Origin: Actinoplanes subtropicus
GTDB lineage: Bacteria > Actinomycetota > Actinomycetes > Mycobacteriales > Micromonosporaceae
Assembly (NCBI RefSeq): GCF_000721705.1
Contig: NZ_JOJL01000020.1
Coordinates: forward strand, 186,001-250,000
Length of the DNA stretch: 64,000 nt
Reading direction: 5' to 3'
Shown: positions 23,492 to 32,700 of the stretch, one piece after another
How the letters are laid out: each line of letters opens with the position of its first letter
Position numbering within the stretch: the stretch's first letter is position 1
The notes under the pieces: generated by a model
The model's input: only the letters and a program-made list of their open reading frames with translations
What the model was told of the DNA's origin: nothing
The model's database searches: none
Program-made: the position numbers and the translations under genes

Positions 23492-23865
23492 CGCCAGCCG
23501 CCGCGCAGGCGCTGGGCCAGCGAGACCGGCGGGCGCGGCGCGGGCGTGCCCGCGCGGGCCCGGGCCGGGCGGGAGCGGCCGACCGGGCGGTCGTAATCGG
23601 CGGTGGCGATGGCCTCGACGATCTGGCCGTCGCCGAAATTCTCCGAGTCGGGGATCGAGGCGACGAAGCCGACCAGGATCCCGTTCCGCATGATCTGGGC
23701 CTCGAGGCCGGCGGTGCCGTCGTTGTCCCAGATCGCCTCGCGGCCGTCCGGGAGAACCACGCGAATGCCGTACTGCGTGATGCCGGCCTGCGGCAGCTTC
23801 ACATGGGCGAAGACGTTGCGTGCCCGCAGCGTGTCGACGACCCGACGTGCCCGTTCTTCTTCCAT
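23488..23865 (-). CDS. Conserved hypothetical protein
   Basis: 125 residues from an ATG at 23865; its stop overlaps the helicase stop by four bases in convergent orientation. The N-terminal 80 residues look globular (ARRVVDTLRARNVFAHVKLP, ITQYGIRVVLPDGREAIWDN, GQIVEAIATADYD). The last 40 residues are basic, Arg/Pro/Ala-rich and probably disordered. I do not recognise a family. Confidence 0.6.
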   Translation of the reverse strand: MEEERARRVVDTLRARNVFAHVKLPQAGITQYGIRVVLPDGREAIWDNDGTAGLEAQIMRNGILVGFVASIPDSENFGDGQIVEAIATADYDRPVGRSRPARARAGTPAPRPPVSLAQRLRGGWR

Positions 23866-24102
23866 ATGAAGACGGTACGGCGATCAACTGTGCGCACGCT
23901 GAGGGCCGCCTGTGGCGGTCTTGAAAGATCACCACGTGCGGTACGCGAAACATCACCACGTGACATAGGTGCAGGTCACATCGATGCATGTTACTACTTC
24001 GTAACTGGAAAAACACGATGTTTCTTTTCTCAGGGGCTTGACATACCGTGCGGTAACCGGAGCGCTTCGGCTTCCCTCCCCCTCGGACCGGAGGCCACCC
24101 CG
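23866..24102 (+). promoter_or_regulatory. A/T-richer regulatory region before the SGNH hydrolase gene
   Basis: No gene. It holds two direct copies of ATCACCACGTG (from 23929 and 23951), an inverted repeat GTTAC-N6-GTAAC (about 23990-24005), and TTGACA at about 24040 followed immediately by a TACCG-N2-CGGTA palindrome. The palindrome next to the -35 box is a likely operator. The region is clearly less GC-rich than its surroundings, and its density of symmetric elements suggests tight control of the secreted esterase. Confidence 0.55.
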
Positions 24103-24888
24103 ATGACCAGACCCCACCTCGCCCTAGGCTGTCTCGTCGCTCTCCTTACCTTTGGCGTCGCGGCCCCCGCCGCAGAGGCGGCGTCCAGCGTCGACTACGT
24201 GGCGCTGGGCGACTCCTACTCCTCGGGCGTCGGCGCGCCCGGACAGGTCGGGCTGTGCCTGCGGAGCCCGAACGGCTACCCCGGCCAGTGGGTCGCCAAG
24301 AACTCCCCCAAGTCGTTCACCAACCTCACCTGCTCGGGCGCGGAGACCAGCGACGTGCTGTCCAGCCAGGCCCCGGACATCCCGAGCGGCACCGACCTGA
24401 TCAGCATCACCATCGGCGGCAACGACGCCGGCTTCGCCTCGACGGTGCTGAGCTGCCAGGTCTCCAGCGACGCCGCCTGCGCGACGACGGTCGCCAACGC
24501 CGAGTCCAGCATCGGCGCGACGCTGGGCGGCAAGCTGGATAACACGTACGCGGCGATCAAGGCCAAGGCGCCGAGGGCCCAGGTGGTAGTCCTCGGCTAT
24601 CCGCTGCTGTTCGACACGAGTTCGTCCTCCTGCGGGCTCACCGGGATGAGCCTGGCCAAGCGCAGGTCGCTCAACGGCGGTGCGGTGGTCCTCGACGACC
24701 TGATCAAGCAGCGCGCGCAGGCCGCCGGGTTCACCTTCTCCGACGTCCGCGACGAGTTCGCCGGCCACGGCATCTGCGCCTCGTCGCCGTACCTCAACGG
24801 CCTGACGCTGTCACAGAACGCGTTCCACCCGAACAAGAACGGATACACGTACGGCTACCTGCCCGCCTTCTCCGGCGCGGTCAGCTGA
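24103..24888 (+). CDS. Secreted SGNH/GDSL-type esterase or lipase
   Basis: 261 residues from the ATG at 24103; upstream in-frame codons lack protein character. The signal peptide is residues 1-27. SGNH blocks are GDSYSSG with nucleophile Ser38, a Gly after LTCSG, GGNDAGF (oxyanion Asn) and a C-terminal HPNKNGY with the catalytic His. Six cysteines (GLCLRS, LTCSG, LSCQV, DAACATT, SSCGLT, HGICAS) fit the three-disulfide actinobacterial extracellular esterase subfamily. It should hydrolyse ester bonds of lipids or polymers outside the cell. Monocistronic, with an elaborate upstream region. Confidence 0.93.
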   Translation: MTRPHLALGCLVALLTFGVAAPAAEAASSVDYVALGDSYSSGVGAPGQVGLCLRSPNGYPGQWVAKNSPKSFTNLTCSGAETSDVLSSQAPDIPSGTDLISITIGGNDAGFASTVLSCQVSSDAACATTVANAESSIGATLGGKLDNTYAAIKAKAPRAQVVVLGYPLLFDTSSSSCGLTGMSLAKRRSLNGGAVVLDDLIKQRAQAAGFTFSDVRDEFAGHGICASSPYLNGLTLSQNAFHPNKNGYTYGYLPAFSGAVS

Positions 24889-24987
24889 ACGTCCGGCCCG
24901 GTGCTCCCCCGAGTGCCGGGCCGCACTACCGATTCGCACCCTTTCCGGGACCACCGGATCTTCTCAGGTTTGGCATCATCTACGCCC

Positions 24988-25398
24988 ATGGCTCGCCTCT
25001 ACTCGCTGTTCGTCCTCCTCGACCTGGCGCTGCTGGTCGTCGCGCTGATCGACTGCCTCTCCGCCGAGGAGTTCGCGATCCGGGCGCTGCCCCGGGTGGC
25101 GTGGGTGTTCATCATCCTGCTGTTCTCCCCGGTCGGCGCGATCGCCTGGTTCGTGGCCGGCCGCCCGGCGCCCACGGTCCGGCTCAGCAACGGCACGACG
25201 TGGCGGCCCGGCAGCGGCTTCCCGGAGGACGAGCGCCCTCAGCGCCGCAGCGGTCAGCGCGCCCCCGACGACGACCCCGAGTTCCTGCGCAACCTGGCCA
25301 CCTCCCTGCGCGAGGACGAGTCGATGATGAAGAAGTGGGAGGCCGACCTCCGCCGCCGCGAGGAGGAGTTGCGCCGGCGCGAGCGCGAGGCCGAGTAG
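24988..25398 (+). CDS. PLDc_N-type membrane protein with charged coiled-coil tail
   Basis: 136 residues from the ATG at 24988. Two transmembrane helices (YSLFVLLDLALLVVALI and VAWVFIILLFSPVGAIAWFV) with the FSPVGAIAWFVAGRP motif are typical of the PLDc_N domain, which occurs at the start of cardiolipin synthases and as stand-alone small proteins. The cytoplasmic tail ends in a highly charged helix (WEADLRRREEELRRREREAE). There is no HKD phospholipase motif, so it is not itself a synthase. Confidence 0.82.
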   Translation: MARLYSLFVLLDLALLVVALIDCLSAEEFAIRALPRVAWVFIILLFSPVGAIAWFVAGRPAPTVRLSNGTTWRPGSGFPEDERPQRRSGQRAPDDDPEFLRNLATSLREDESMMKKWEADLRRREEELRRREREAE

Positions 25399-25399
25399 G

Positions 25400-25855
25400 T
25401 CAGCTGTCCCATTCCTGCGGGGCGGCGTAGCGGTAGACCTTCGAGTCGCGCAGCCGGAAGCCGAGCCGCTCGTAGAGCCGGTTCGCCGCCTCGCGCGAGG
25501 GCCGGGAGGTGAGGTCGACGGTCCGCGCGCCGGCCGCCTCGGCCAGCCGCACCGCCTCGCGGGTCAGCGCCGCCCCGACGCCCTGCCCGCGCGCCGAGGA
25601 GTCGACCACCACGTCCTCGATCCAGGCCCGTAGCCCGGTCGGAATCGGGAACATGACCAGCGTGAGCGTCCCGACGATCTCCCCCTTGACCCGGGCGATC
25701 AGCATCCGGTTCCCGGGAAAGGCGACCAGCTCACGCAGCGCCGCGGCGTCCAGGGCCGGCGCCGACCGGGAGAGCTGCGGCAGCAGCCGCTCGAACGCCT
25801 TGACCATGTCATCGGTCACGTCCCGGTCCCGCAGAACCTCGATCTCGACACCCAT
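25400..25855 (-). CDS. GNAT-family N-acetyltransferase
   Basis: 151 residues from the ATG at 25855. Acetyl-CoA-binding motif A is clear (IEDVVVDSSARGQGVGAALT), followed by LTREAVRLAEAAGARTVDLT and the typical RPSREAANRLYERLGFR. The fold should transfer an acetyl group from acetyl-CoA to an amine, but the substrate cannot be inferred. It converges with the PLDc_N gene with only one base between the stops. Confidence 0.88.
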   Translation of the reverse strand: MGVEIEVLRDRDVTDDMVKAFERLLPQLSRSAPALDAAALRELVAFPGNRMLIARVKGEIVGTLTLVMFPIPTGLRAWIEDVVVDSSARGQGVGAALTREAVRLAEAAGARTVDLTSRPSREAANRLYERLGFRLRDSKVYRYAAPQEWDS

Positions 25856-26224
25856 GCCGAGCACCCTAGGACCGTCTCGCACGCGGCGGAGGTAGGGGGC
25901 CCGGCTGACGTTGATCAGCCGGGCCGCCCTCGGCCTGGGCTGCCCTGGGGGGCCACAGCTGACCAGGCCCGCCGTTGGCCCGGCAGCGGGTTGTCGACAT
26001 AGGTACTTGGTGCAGGGCAGGCCGCCCGTCGCTCAAGTCTCACTTGGCGTCCCGATTCCCCCGTAACGCTGTGCGCAGCCGGGCGAGGGCGACCTGTTCC
26101 CTGCAACGGGATCAATAGTCGACGGCGCATCTTGTACGAAGCGTGCGAGACTTGTCCGGCTCCTTGTGGATATCTTGAATCGCCTGGTGGGGACCGCCCG
26201 GGTCCGTAGTGGTGGGGAGGTCAG
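25856..26224. other. 369-base intergenic region with an orphan hairpin
   Basis: GGCCCGGCTGA (25898-25908) and TCAGCCGGGCC (25915-25925) form a perfect 11-bp stem. It lies upstream of both divergent flanking genes, so it does not terminate either and could be a regulatory or small-RNA element. The remainder should carry the promoter of the SARP gene, whose ribosome site is GGGGAGG; no boxes can be assigned confidently. Confidence 0.45.
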
Positions 26225-29158
26225 TTGTCGGCGGAGTTCGGGGTGCTCGGCGCGGTGGAGGGCCGGATCGACGGCCGGCCGGTCGTCCTCGGGCATGCGC
26301 GGCAGCGCAGCGTGCTGGCCGTGCTACTCGTCGAGGCCGGGCGTCCCGTCACGGTCGACCAGCTGATCGACCGGGTCTGGGGTGCGGAGGCGCCGCAGCG
26401 GGCCACCAACGCGCTCTACAGCTACCTGTCCCGGTTGCGGACGGCCGTCGCCGATGCCACCACCGGGATCGAGCGCCGGCCGGGCGGCTACGTGCTGACC
26501 GTCGACCCGCAGGCGGTCGATCTGCACCGCTTCCGCCGGCTCGCCACGCAGGCGCGGGCCACTTCGGACCGGTCCGCCGCTGAGCTGATCACGGCAGCTC
26601 TCGGCCTGTGGCGGGGCGAACCGTTCGCCGGCTTGGACACGCCGTGGCTGGACGCGACGCGGCAGCTGCTGCTCAGCGAGCGGTTCGCCGCCGAACTGGA
26701 CCACAACGACGTCCTGCTCCGGCTCGGCCGGCACGGCGAGCTGCTGCCGTCGCTGTCCGCCGCGATGGCCGAGCACCCGCTGGACGAGCGGCTGGCCGAG
26801 CAGCTGATGCTGGCCCTCTACCGGTGCGGCCGCCAGGCGGACGCCGACGAGCAGTACCGGCGGATCCGCCACCGCCTCGCCGACGAGCTCGGCAGCGATC
26901 CCGGCGCCGGGCTGCGCCGGCTGCACGAGCGCATCCTGGCCGCCGACCCGGCCCTGAACGATGCGCCGGCGCAGGCCCGGGCGCCGCAGGCCCAGCTCGC
27001 CCCGGCCCGGAGGGTTCCGGCGCAACTGCCGGCGGACGTACGGGCGTTCACCGGGCGTACCGGGGAACTCGCCGCGCTGGACCGGTCGCTGGCGCCCGGC
27101 GGCGACGAGCCGCCGCTGCCCGTCGTGCTGCTTTCCGGCACGGCCGGGGTGGGCAAGTCCGCCCTGGCCGTACGGTGGGGGCACCGGGTGCGGGAGGCCT
27201 TCCCCGACGGGCAGCTGTACGTGAACCTGCGCGGCTACGACGCCGAGCAACCGGTGGCGGCGGCGGACGCGCTGGCCGGCTTCCTGACCGCGCTCGGCGT
27301 GCAGGGATCCATCCCGCCGGGCATCGAGGAGCGCGCCGGCCGGTACCGGTCCGAGCTGACCGGCCGCCGGATGCTCGTGCTGCTCGACAACGCGTCCTCG
27401 GTGGAGCAGGTGCGGCCGCTGCTGCCCGGTACTGGGTCCTGCCTGGTGCTGATCACCAGCCGGGACGCGCTGCCCGGCATGGTGGCACTGCACGGCGCCG
27501 AGCGGATCAATCTGGATCTGCTGCCCCTGCCGGACGCGGTGGGGCTGCTGCGCCGCCTGATCGGCGACCGGGTGGACCGCGAGCCGTCGGTCGCCGAGGA
27601 TCTGGCCGCGGCCTGTTCCCGGCTGCCGCTGGCCCTGCGGATCGCCGCCGAGCTGGCCGCGGCGCGTACCGATGTCTCGCTGGCCGAGCTGGTCGGCGAG
27701 CTGAGCGACCACCGGATGCGGCTGGACCTGCTCGACGCGGGCGATCCGCGCGCCGAGGTCCGCGCCGTGTTCTCCTGGTCGTACCAGAACCTGCCCGCCG
27801 ACGCGGCCCGGCTGTTCCGGCTGCTCGGCCTGCATCCGGGCGACAGCGTGCAGGTCGACGCGGTGGCGGCGCTGGCCGGAACGGACGCCGGCGAGGCTCG
27901 CCGGCTGCTCGGTGTGCTGGTCCGCGCCAGCCTGGTGCACGCCGGCCGCGGCGGCCGGTACGCCATGCACGATCTGCTGAAGGCCTATGCCGCGGAGCTC
28001 GCGGCGACGCATGACCCCGCGCCGGAGCGGAGCGCCGCGCTGACCCGCCTCTTCGATCACTACCTGGCCGGTTCGGTCGCGGCGATGAACACGCTGTACC
28101 CGGCGGAGGGGACGCCGGTGGCCGGCGACCCGGCCGCCGCCCGGAACTGGCTCGAGGCGGAACGGCCCAACCTGGCGGCGGCCTGCACGTACGCCTCCGC
28201 GCACGGCTGGTATCGATTCGCGATCGCGCTGGCCGGGACGCTGTTCCGCTACCTCGACGCCGGCGGGCCGGTCGCCGAGGCCGTCCGGGTCACCGCCTCC
28301 GCGGCGTCGGCGGCGCTGGCCGTCGGCGACCGGGCGGCGCAGGCCCGGTCGCTGTCCGATCTGGGCCGGTTGCATCGCCGGCAGGGCTGCCTGGACGAGG
28401 CCGCGGAGACGTACCGGCAGGCCCTGGCCCTCTACGCGGATCTCGGCGATCGCGCCGCCGAGGCGGTGGCGCTGCGCAACCTCGGCAGTGTCCACTGGCG
28501 GCTGGGCGACTACCGGCAGGCCGCGGAGCACTTCGAGCGGGCCTGGTCGAACTACCGGGAGCTGGCTGACGACGCCGGGCAGGCCGACGCGTCGGTCCGG
28601 CTCGGCCTGGTGGATGCCCGGCTCGGCGACGAAGCGGTGGCGACGAAGCGGCTCCGGTCGGCACTCGAGCTCTACACGAAACTCGGCGACCGGTTCAGCG
28701 AGGCGTACGTGCTCTCGCTGCTCGCCCGGCTCTCCGCCGAACCGGACGATCTCGACCGGGCCGCCGCCCACCTCGAGCAGAGCGTCGCCGCTGTCCGGCG
28801 GGCCGGCGACCGGACGGCGGAGGCGTACGCGCTGACCGATCTGGCCGCAGTGCATGCCCGCGGCGGCCGGCTCACCGAGGCGGCGGACCACCTGCGTCGC
28901 GCCCTGGTGCTGCACCGGCGGATCGGCGACCGGGCCAGCGAGGCCGAGGCGCTCAACGACCTCGGCGAGGTCCTGCGGGCCGCGGGCAACGAGGCCGAGG
29001 CCCGCGCCCAGCACGAGCAGGCGCTGGCCCTGGCCGAGGAGATCGGCGACCGGTACGAACAGGCGCGCGCCCACGACGGCATCGGCGGCCGGCCGCACCA
29101 GGATCTCGCCGGGAACCTCTTCGCCGATCTCGCGGTGCCGGCCACCCCGCGCTGGTAG
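26225..29158 (+). CDS. SARP-type regulator with BTAD, NB-ARC and TPR domains (AfsR-like)
   Basis: 977 residues from a TTG behind GGGGAGG. Order: a winged-helix DNA-binding domain (about 1-95; VTVDQLIDRVWG, ALYSYLSRLRTAV), a bacterial transcriptional activator domain (about 100-245; GEPFAGLDTPWL, DERLAEQLMLALYRCGRQ), an NB-ARC/STAND ATPase (Walker A GTAGVGKSA near 303-311; LVLLDNASS; LPLALRIAAELAA), then TPRs (about 690-960, repeats of A-x-x-Y-x-x-A-L). Relatives activate secondary-metabolite or stress genes after an ATP-dependent switch. The target here is unknown; its stop abuts the SLOG-like gene, next to the TIR genes, so it might sense or regulate that module. Confidence 0.92.
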   Translation: MSAEFGVLGAVEGRIDGRPVVLGHARQRSVLAVLLVEAGRPVTVDQLIDRVWGAEAPQRATNALYSYLSRLRTAVADATTGIERRPGGYVLTVDPQAVDLHRFRRLATQARATSDRSAAELITAALGLWRGEPFAGLDTPWLDATRQLLLSERFAAELDHNDVLLRLGRHGELLPSLSAAMAEHPLDERLAEQLMLALYRCGRQADADEQYRRIRHRLADELGSDPGAGLRRLHERILAADPALNDAPAQARAPQAQLAPARRVPAQLPADVRAFTGRTGELAALDRSLAPGGDEPPLPVVLLSGTAGVGKSALAVRWGHRVREAFPDGQLYVNLRGYDAEQPVAAADALAGFLTALGVQGSIPPGIEERAGRYRSELTGRRMLVLLDNASSVEQVRPLLPGTGSCLVLITSRDALPGMVALHGAERINLDLLPLPDAVGLLRRLIGDRVDREPSVAEDLAAACSRLPLALRIAAELAAARTDVSLAELVGELSDHRMRLDLLDAGDPRAEVRAVFSWSYQNLPADAARLFRLLGLHPGDSVQVDAVAALAGTDAGEARRLLGVLVRASLVHAGRGGRYAMHDLLKAYAAELAATHDPAPERSAALTRLFDHYLAGSVAAMNTLYPAEGTPVAGDPAAARNWLEAERPNLAAACTYASAHGWYRFAIALAGTLFRYLDAGGPVAEAVRVTASAASAALAVGDRAAQARSLSDLGRLHRRQGCLDEAAETYRQALALYADLGDRAAEAVALRNLGSVHWRLGDYRQAAEHFERAWSNYRELADDAGQADASVRLGLVDARLGDEAVATKRLRSALELYTKLGDRFSEAYVLSLLARLSAEPDDLDRAAAHLEQSVAAVRRAGDRTAEAYALTDLAAVHARGGRLTEAADHLRRALVLHRRIGDRASEAEALNDLGEVLRAAGNEAEARAQHEQALALAEEIGDRYEQARAHDGIGGRPHQDLAGNLFADLAVPATPRW

Positions 29159-29632
29159 TCAGACCCGGACCACACCCTCCACCCACAGCACGGTGACGGG
29201 GCGTCCGAGGGTCCGGGCGTACGTGACGACATCCGCGGTGCCGCCCACGCCCCGGGCCGGTCGGCCGTCCCACACCGCGAAGAGGTGGTCGCACCGATCC
29301 ACCAGCGCCTGCCCGGCGGCGAGGAACGCCTGGTCGCTGGGCTCCGGATAGGGCATCGTGGTGACCTTCGCCGCCGCCCGCCGAAGGTGCTCGAACCGGC
29401 TCCGGCTGTCGTCCGCGATCAGCGTGGCGGCGTAGCCCTCGCACGGCAGCACCACCTCCAGGGTGCCGCCGGACGCCAGGACGTAGGTGGCGAACAACTG
29501 GTCGGCCCCGTCGGCGAGATTCGACACACCGTGCAGCTGGCCGGCGGCGGGGAGCACGAGGCTCCAATGTCGCATCGCCCGGTCGACGATGCTGGGCGGA
29601 AGGACCCGATGACCGGTGACACCGAACCGCAC
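29159..29632 (-). CDS. SLOG-superfamily (nucleotide-sensor-like) protein
   Basis: 157 residues from the GTG at 29632, chosen because GGAGG lies five bases upstream; the frame is open far beyond but overlaps the TIR gene. Motifs GVTGHRVLPPS at the N-terminus, SNLADGADQLFA, PEPSDQAFLAAGQALVD and HLFAVWDGRPARGVGGTAD resemble the Rossmann-like SLOG/LOG families that bind nucleotide-derived ligands. SLOG domains occur in conflict systems as sensors of nucleotides. It is divergent from the first TIR gene, with only 80 bases to that gene's leader ORF, so the two probably share a control region. Function is inferred from fold and context only. Confidence 0.72.
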   Translation of the reverse strand: MRFGVTGHRVLPPSIVDRAMRHWSLVLPAAGQLHGVSNLADGADQLFATYVLASGGTLEVVLPCEGYAATLIADDSRSRFEHLRRAAAKVTTMPYPEPSDQAFLAAGQALVDRCDHLFAVWDGRPARGVGGTADVVTYARTLGRPVTVLWVEGVVRV

Positions 29633-29712
29633 ATCGACCTCCGTACCGGGCCCGTCAAGCTCTGCTGCGGTATGACAATACGATCTCCTGGCTTTTCTCG
29701 CGGGGCGCCGCC

Positions 29713-29763
29713 ATGCACAATCTGTCGTCGCAGCACGTGCAGACCGCGGGGGACCAGCCATGA
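29713..29763 (+). CDS. 16-residue leader peptide before TIR gene 1
   Basis: ATG at 29713 opens MHNLSSQHVQTAGDQP and its TGA overlaps the TIR gene start (ATGA). The second TIR gene has the same arrangement with peptide MHNLSSQQASTAGDQP. The ribosome site of the TIR gene (GGGGGAC) lies inside this frame, so translation of the leader would be coupled to TIR expression. It was too short for ordinary gene finding, and translation is unproven. Confidence 0.5.
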   Translation: MHNLSSQHVQTAGDQP

Positions 29764-32700
29764 CCTTCAATGGGTTCATTTCGTACAGCCATGCCGCCGA
29801 TGGGCGCCTGGCTCCCGCCGTACAGCGTGGTCTGCACCGGCTCGGCAAGCCGTGGCACCGCCGGCGCGCGCTGTGGATCTTCCGGGACCAGACCGGCCTG
29901 GCGGTGACCCCTGGGCTCTGGTCCTCGATCCAGACCGCCCTGGACGGCTCGGAGTACTTCGTGCTGCTCGCCTCGCCCGAGGCCGCCCGGTCGGTTTGGG
30001 TGAACCGGGAGATCGAGCACTGGATGGCCACGAAGTCGGCGGACCGGGTGCTGCCCGTGGTGACCGACGGCGAGTGGGCCTGGGACGACGACCGGGGCGA
30101 TTTCACCGAGGGCTCGACGGCGGTGCCGCCGACCCTGCGCGGAGTGTTCGCCGAGGAGCCGTTCTTCCTGGACCTGCGGTGGACGCAGGGCAGCGAGCAC
30201 CTGACCCTGCAGCACTCCCGCTTCCGGGACGCGATCGCCCAGCTGGCCGCCCCGATGCACGGGGTGAGCAAGGACGAACTCGAGGGTGAGGACGTCCGGC
30301 AGCACCGCCGGGCCCGGCGGCTGCTCTCGGTGGCCGCGATCACCCTGTTGGTACTGGCGCTGCTGGCGTCGGTGACCGGGGTGTCGGCGATTCGTAACGC
30401 CGAGCGGGCGCGGAACGCGGCGGCGGAGGCACTGCGTCAGCAGCAGGTGGCCGACAACCAGCGGGACAGCGCCGCACGATCCGCGACCGAGGCAAGCCGG
30501 CAGGGCGAGCTGGCGAAGCAGGAACAGGCGAGGGCGTCCCAGGCGTCCCTCGCCGCGGACCAGTCCGACCAGGCCGCGAAGCAGTCCGAGGAGGCGGCGA
30601 AGCAGCAGCAGAAGCTGGCCGACAAGGCGGCGACCGAGGCACAGCGGCAGCGGCGGCTCGCCGACCAGGCGACGTCCCGGAAAAAGGAACAGGAGCGGCT
30701 GGCGGAGCAGGCGTCCGAGCGGGCCCGGCAGGCGGCCGAGCGGGCCCAGCAGGCGCGGCAGGAGGCGGACCGGCAGGCACGGCTCGCGGCCGAACAACGC
30801 CGAGAGGCGGCCGCGGCGGCCGCGGCGGCCGCGGCCGCCGCCAAGGAGGCCGACCGGCAGCAGCGCATCGCGATCAGCCGCCGGCTGCTGAACCAGGCCA
30901 CGACCGAGATCGCCGACGACCCGCGGACCGCGCTGATGCTGGGCACCGCGGCCCAACGCCTCGACCCCGACCCGGAAACCCTCGGCAAGGTCACCGGGCT
31001 GGTCACGACGAACCAGGTCGCCGGGCGGATGCTCGGCGTGACGGCAACCGCGTACAGCCATGACGGCGTGCTGGCGACGCTCGGCAGCGACAACCGCGTC
31101 GCGCTATGGGACGTGACCGACCCGCTGCGGCCGGCCCAGCTCAGCCTGATTCCGGACGTGGCCGCGGCCGGCGCCGCGCTTCAGTTCAGCGTGGACCGGC
31201 GGACGCTGGCCTTCATGGATGCGCAGCGTGGGGCGGCCCTGTGGGACGTGGCCGACCCGTCCCACCCGGTTCGGCTGGCCACCGTGCCGATCGACGGCCT
31301 CCGGTCGTTCGCGTTGAGCGGGGACCAGAGCAAGCTGGTCATCGGCCAGACGTCCGGGGCCCTGACCGAATGGGACATCGCCGACCGGACGCATCCCGTC
31401 CAGATCAGCACCATCATCGAGGCCGACCCGCCGATGGTCATCCCGTCCAGCGGCCCCGTCCCACCGGGGCTCCCGCCCGGGCCGCCGGCGAATCCCGTGT
31501 CGGTCAGCCTGGACGGACGCTGGGTGGCGGTGGAATTCAGTGCCGACGTCGGTGCCAGCCAGGTGGTCTACGACCTGATCGATCGGGCTCATCCGGTGCG
31601 GCTGCCGTACATCACCTTCGACCTTCTGTCCAGCGGCGGCGAGGGCAAGCGTGCGATGACCATCAGCCCGGACGGGAAGACACTGGCCGTCGCGAACTTC
31701 AACGGCACGATCGATCTCTGGGACCTGACGCGCCCGAACGACGTCATGGCACCCGACTTCGGGTCATTTGCTCAGTCGGTCACTCCGCCGTCGAACCCCA
31801 CCGCGCCTCCGGACATCACTCCGCCGCCACCGGCCGACTTGGACCCGGACTATGAGCCCATCGAACGCCTGAGCGGCCTGACCGACCGCGTCACCGCGAT
31901 GGCGTACAGCCCGGACGGGCGCCTGCTGGCCGCCGGAGACCAAACCGGAACGGCGACCCTGTGGGACCTGACGGCGACACCGGAGCCGGCGGCCGTGGCC
32001 AAGGTGCAGGCCCACGGGCCGATCAACTCGGTGTCCGTCGACCCGGCGTCCGGCACGCTGGTCACCGGCGACAGCACCGCGGTGGCGACGCTGTGGCGCC
32101 TGGTTCCGCCCGGCGCCCCGGAGCAGCTCACGAAGCTCGCCATGCCGGGCTGGACGCCCCTGGGCGCGGTCTTCGGTGCGGACGGGCGATCCCTGATCGC
32201 CGCCGGCTCGTACGGAACGGCGAGGACCTGGACCGTCACCGATCCGAGCCATCCGGTCCCCGGCGCCGGCTTGACCCTGAACGCCGGCGGGGTCAACGCG
32301 GTGGCGTTCAGCCCCGATCGCCGTACGGTGGCGACCGTCGCGCCGGACGGGACGCTGCGGGTGGCGGACGCGGCGCAGCCGGCCCAGGCCACCACGCTCA
32401 CCGTCCTGCCCGGGAGACCGGCGGGACTGAACGTGCTGTCGTTCAGTCCGGACGGGCGCACCCTGGCCGTCGTCGCCGACAGCGCCACCCTGATGCTCTG
32501 GGACGTGGCCGACCGAACCCGGCCCGCCCTGCTCGCCCGGCTGACCGGCGCCGGTTTCGGCGCCGCGACAGCCTTCAGCCCGAACGGACGCACCCTGGCC
32601 ACCGCGGGCCCCGGCGACCGCACGATCACCCTGTGGAACCTGACCGACCGCTCCGCCCCCGCGCGCCTCGCCACGACCGCCGCCGGCCACAGCAACGACG

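Noticed and set aside
26324..29098. 924-codon minus-strand frame under the SARP gene
   Set aside because: Shadow of a clearly assigned SARP-NB-ARC-TPR protein.
30780..30850. Run of alanine-coding GCG/GCC repeats as a possible microsatellite or CRISPR-like repeat
   Set aside because: It encodes the coiled-coil poly-Ala stretch of TIR protein 1; no spacers or direct-repeat periodicity.
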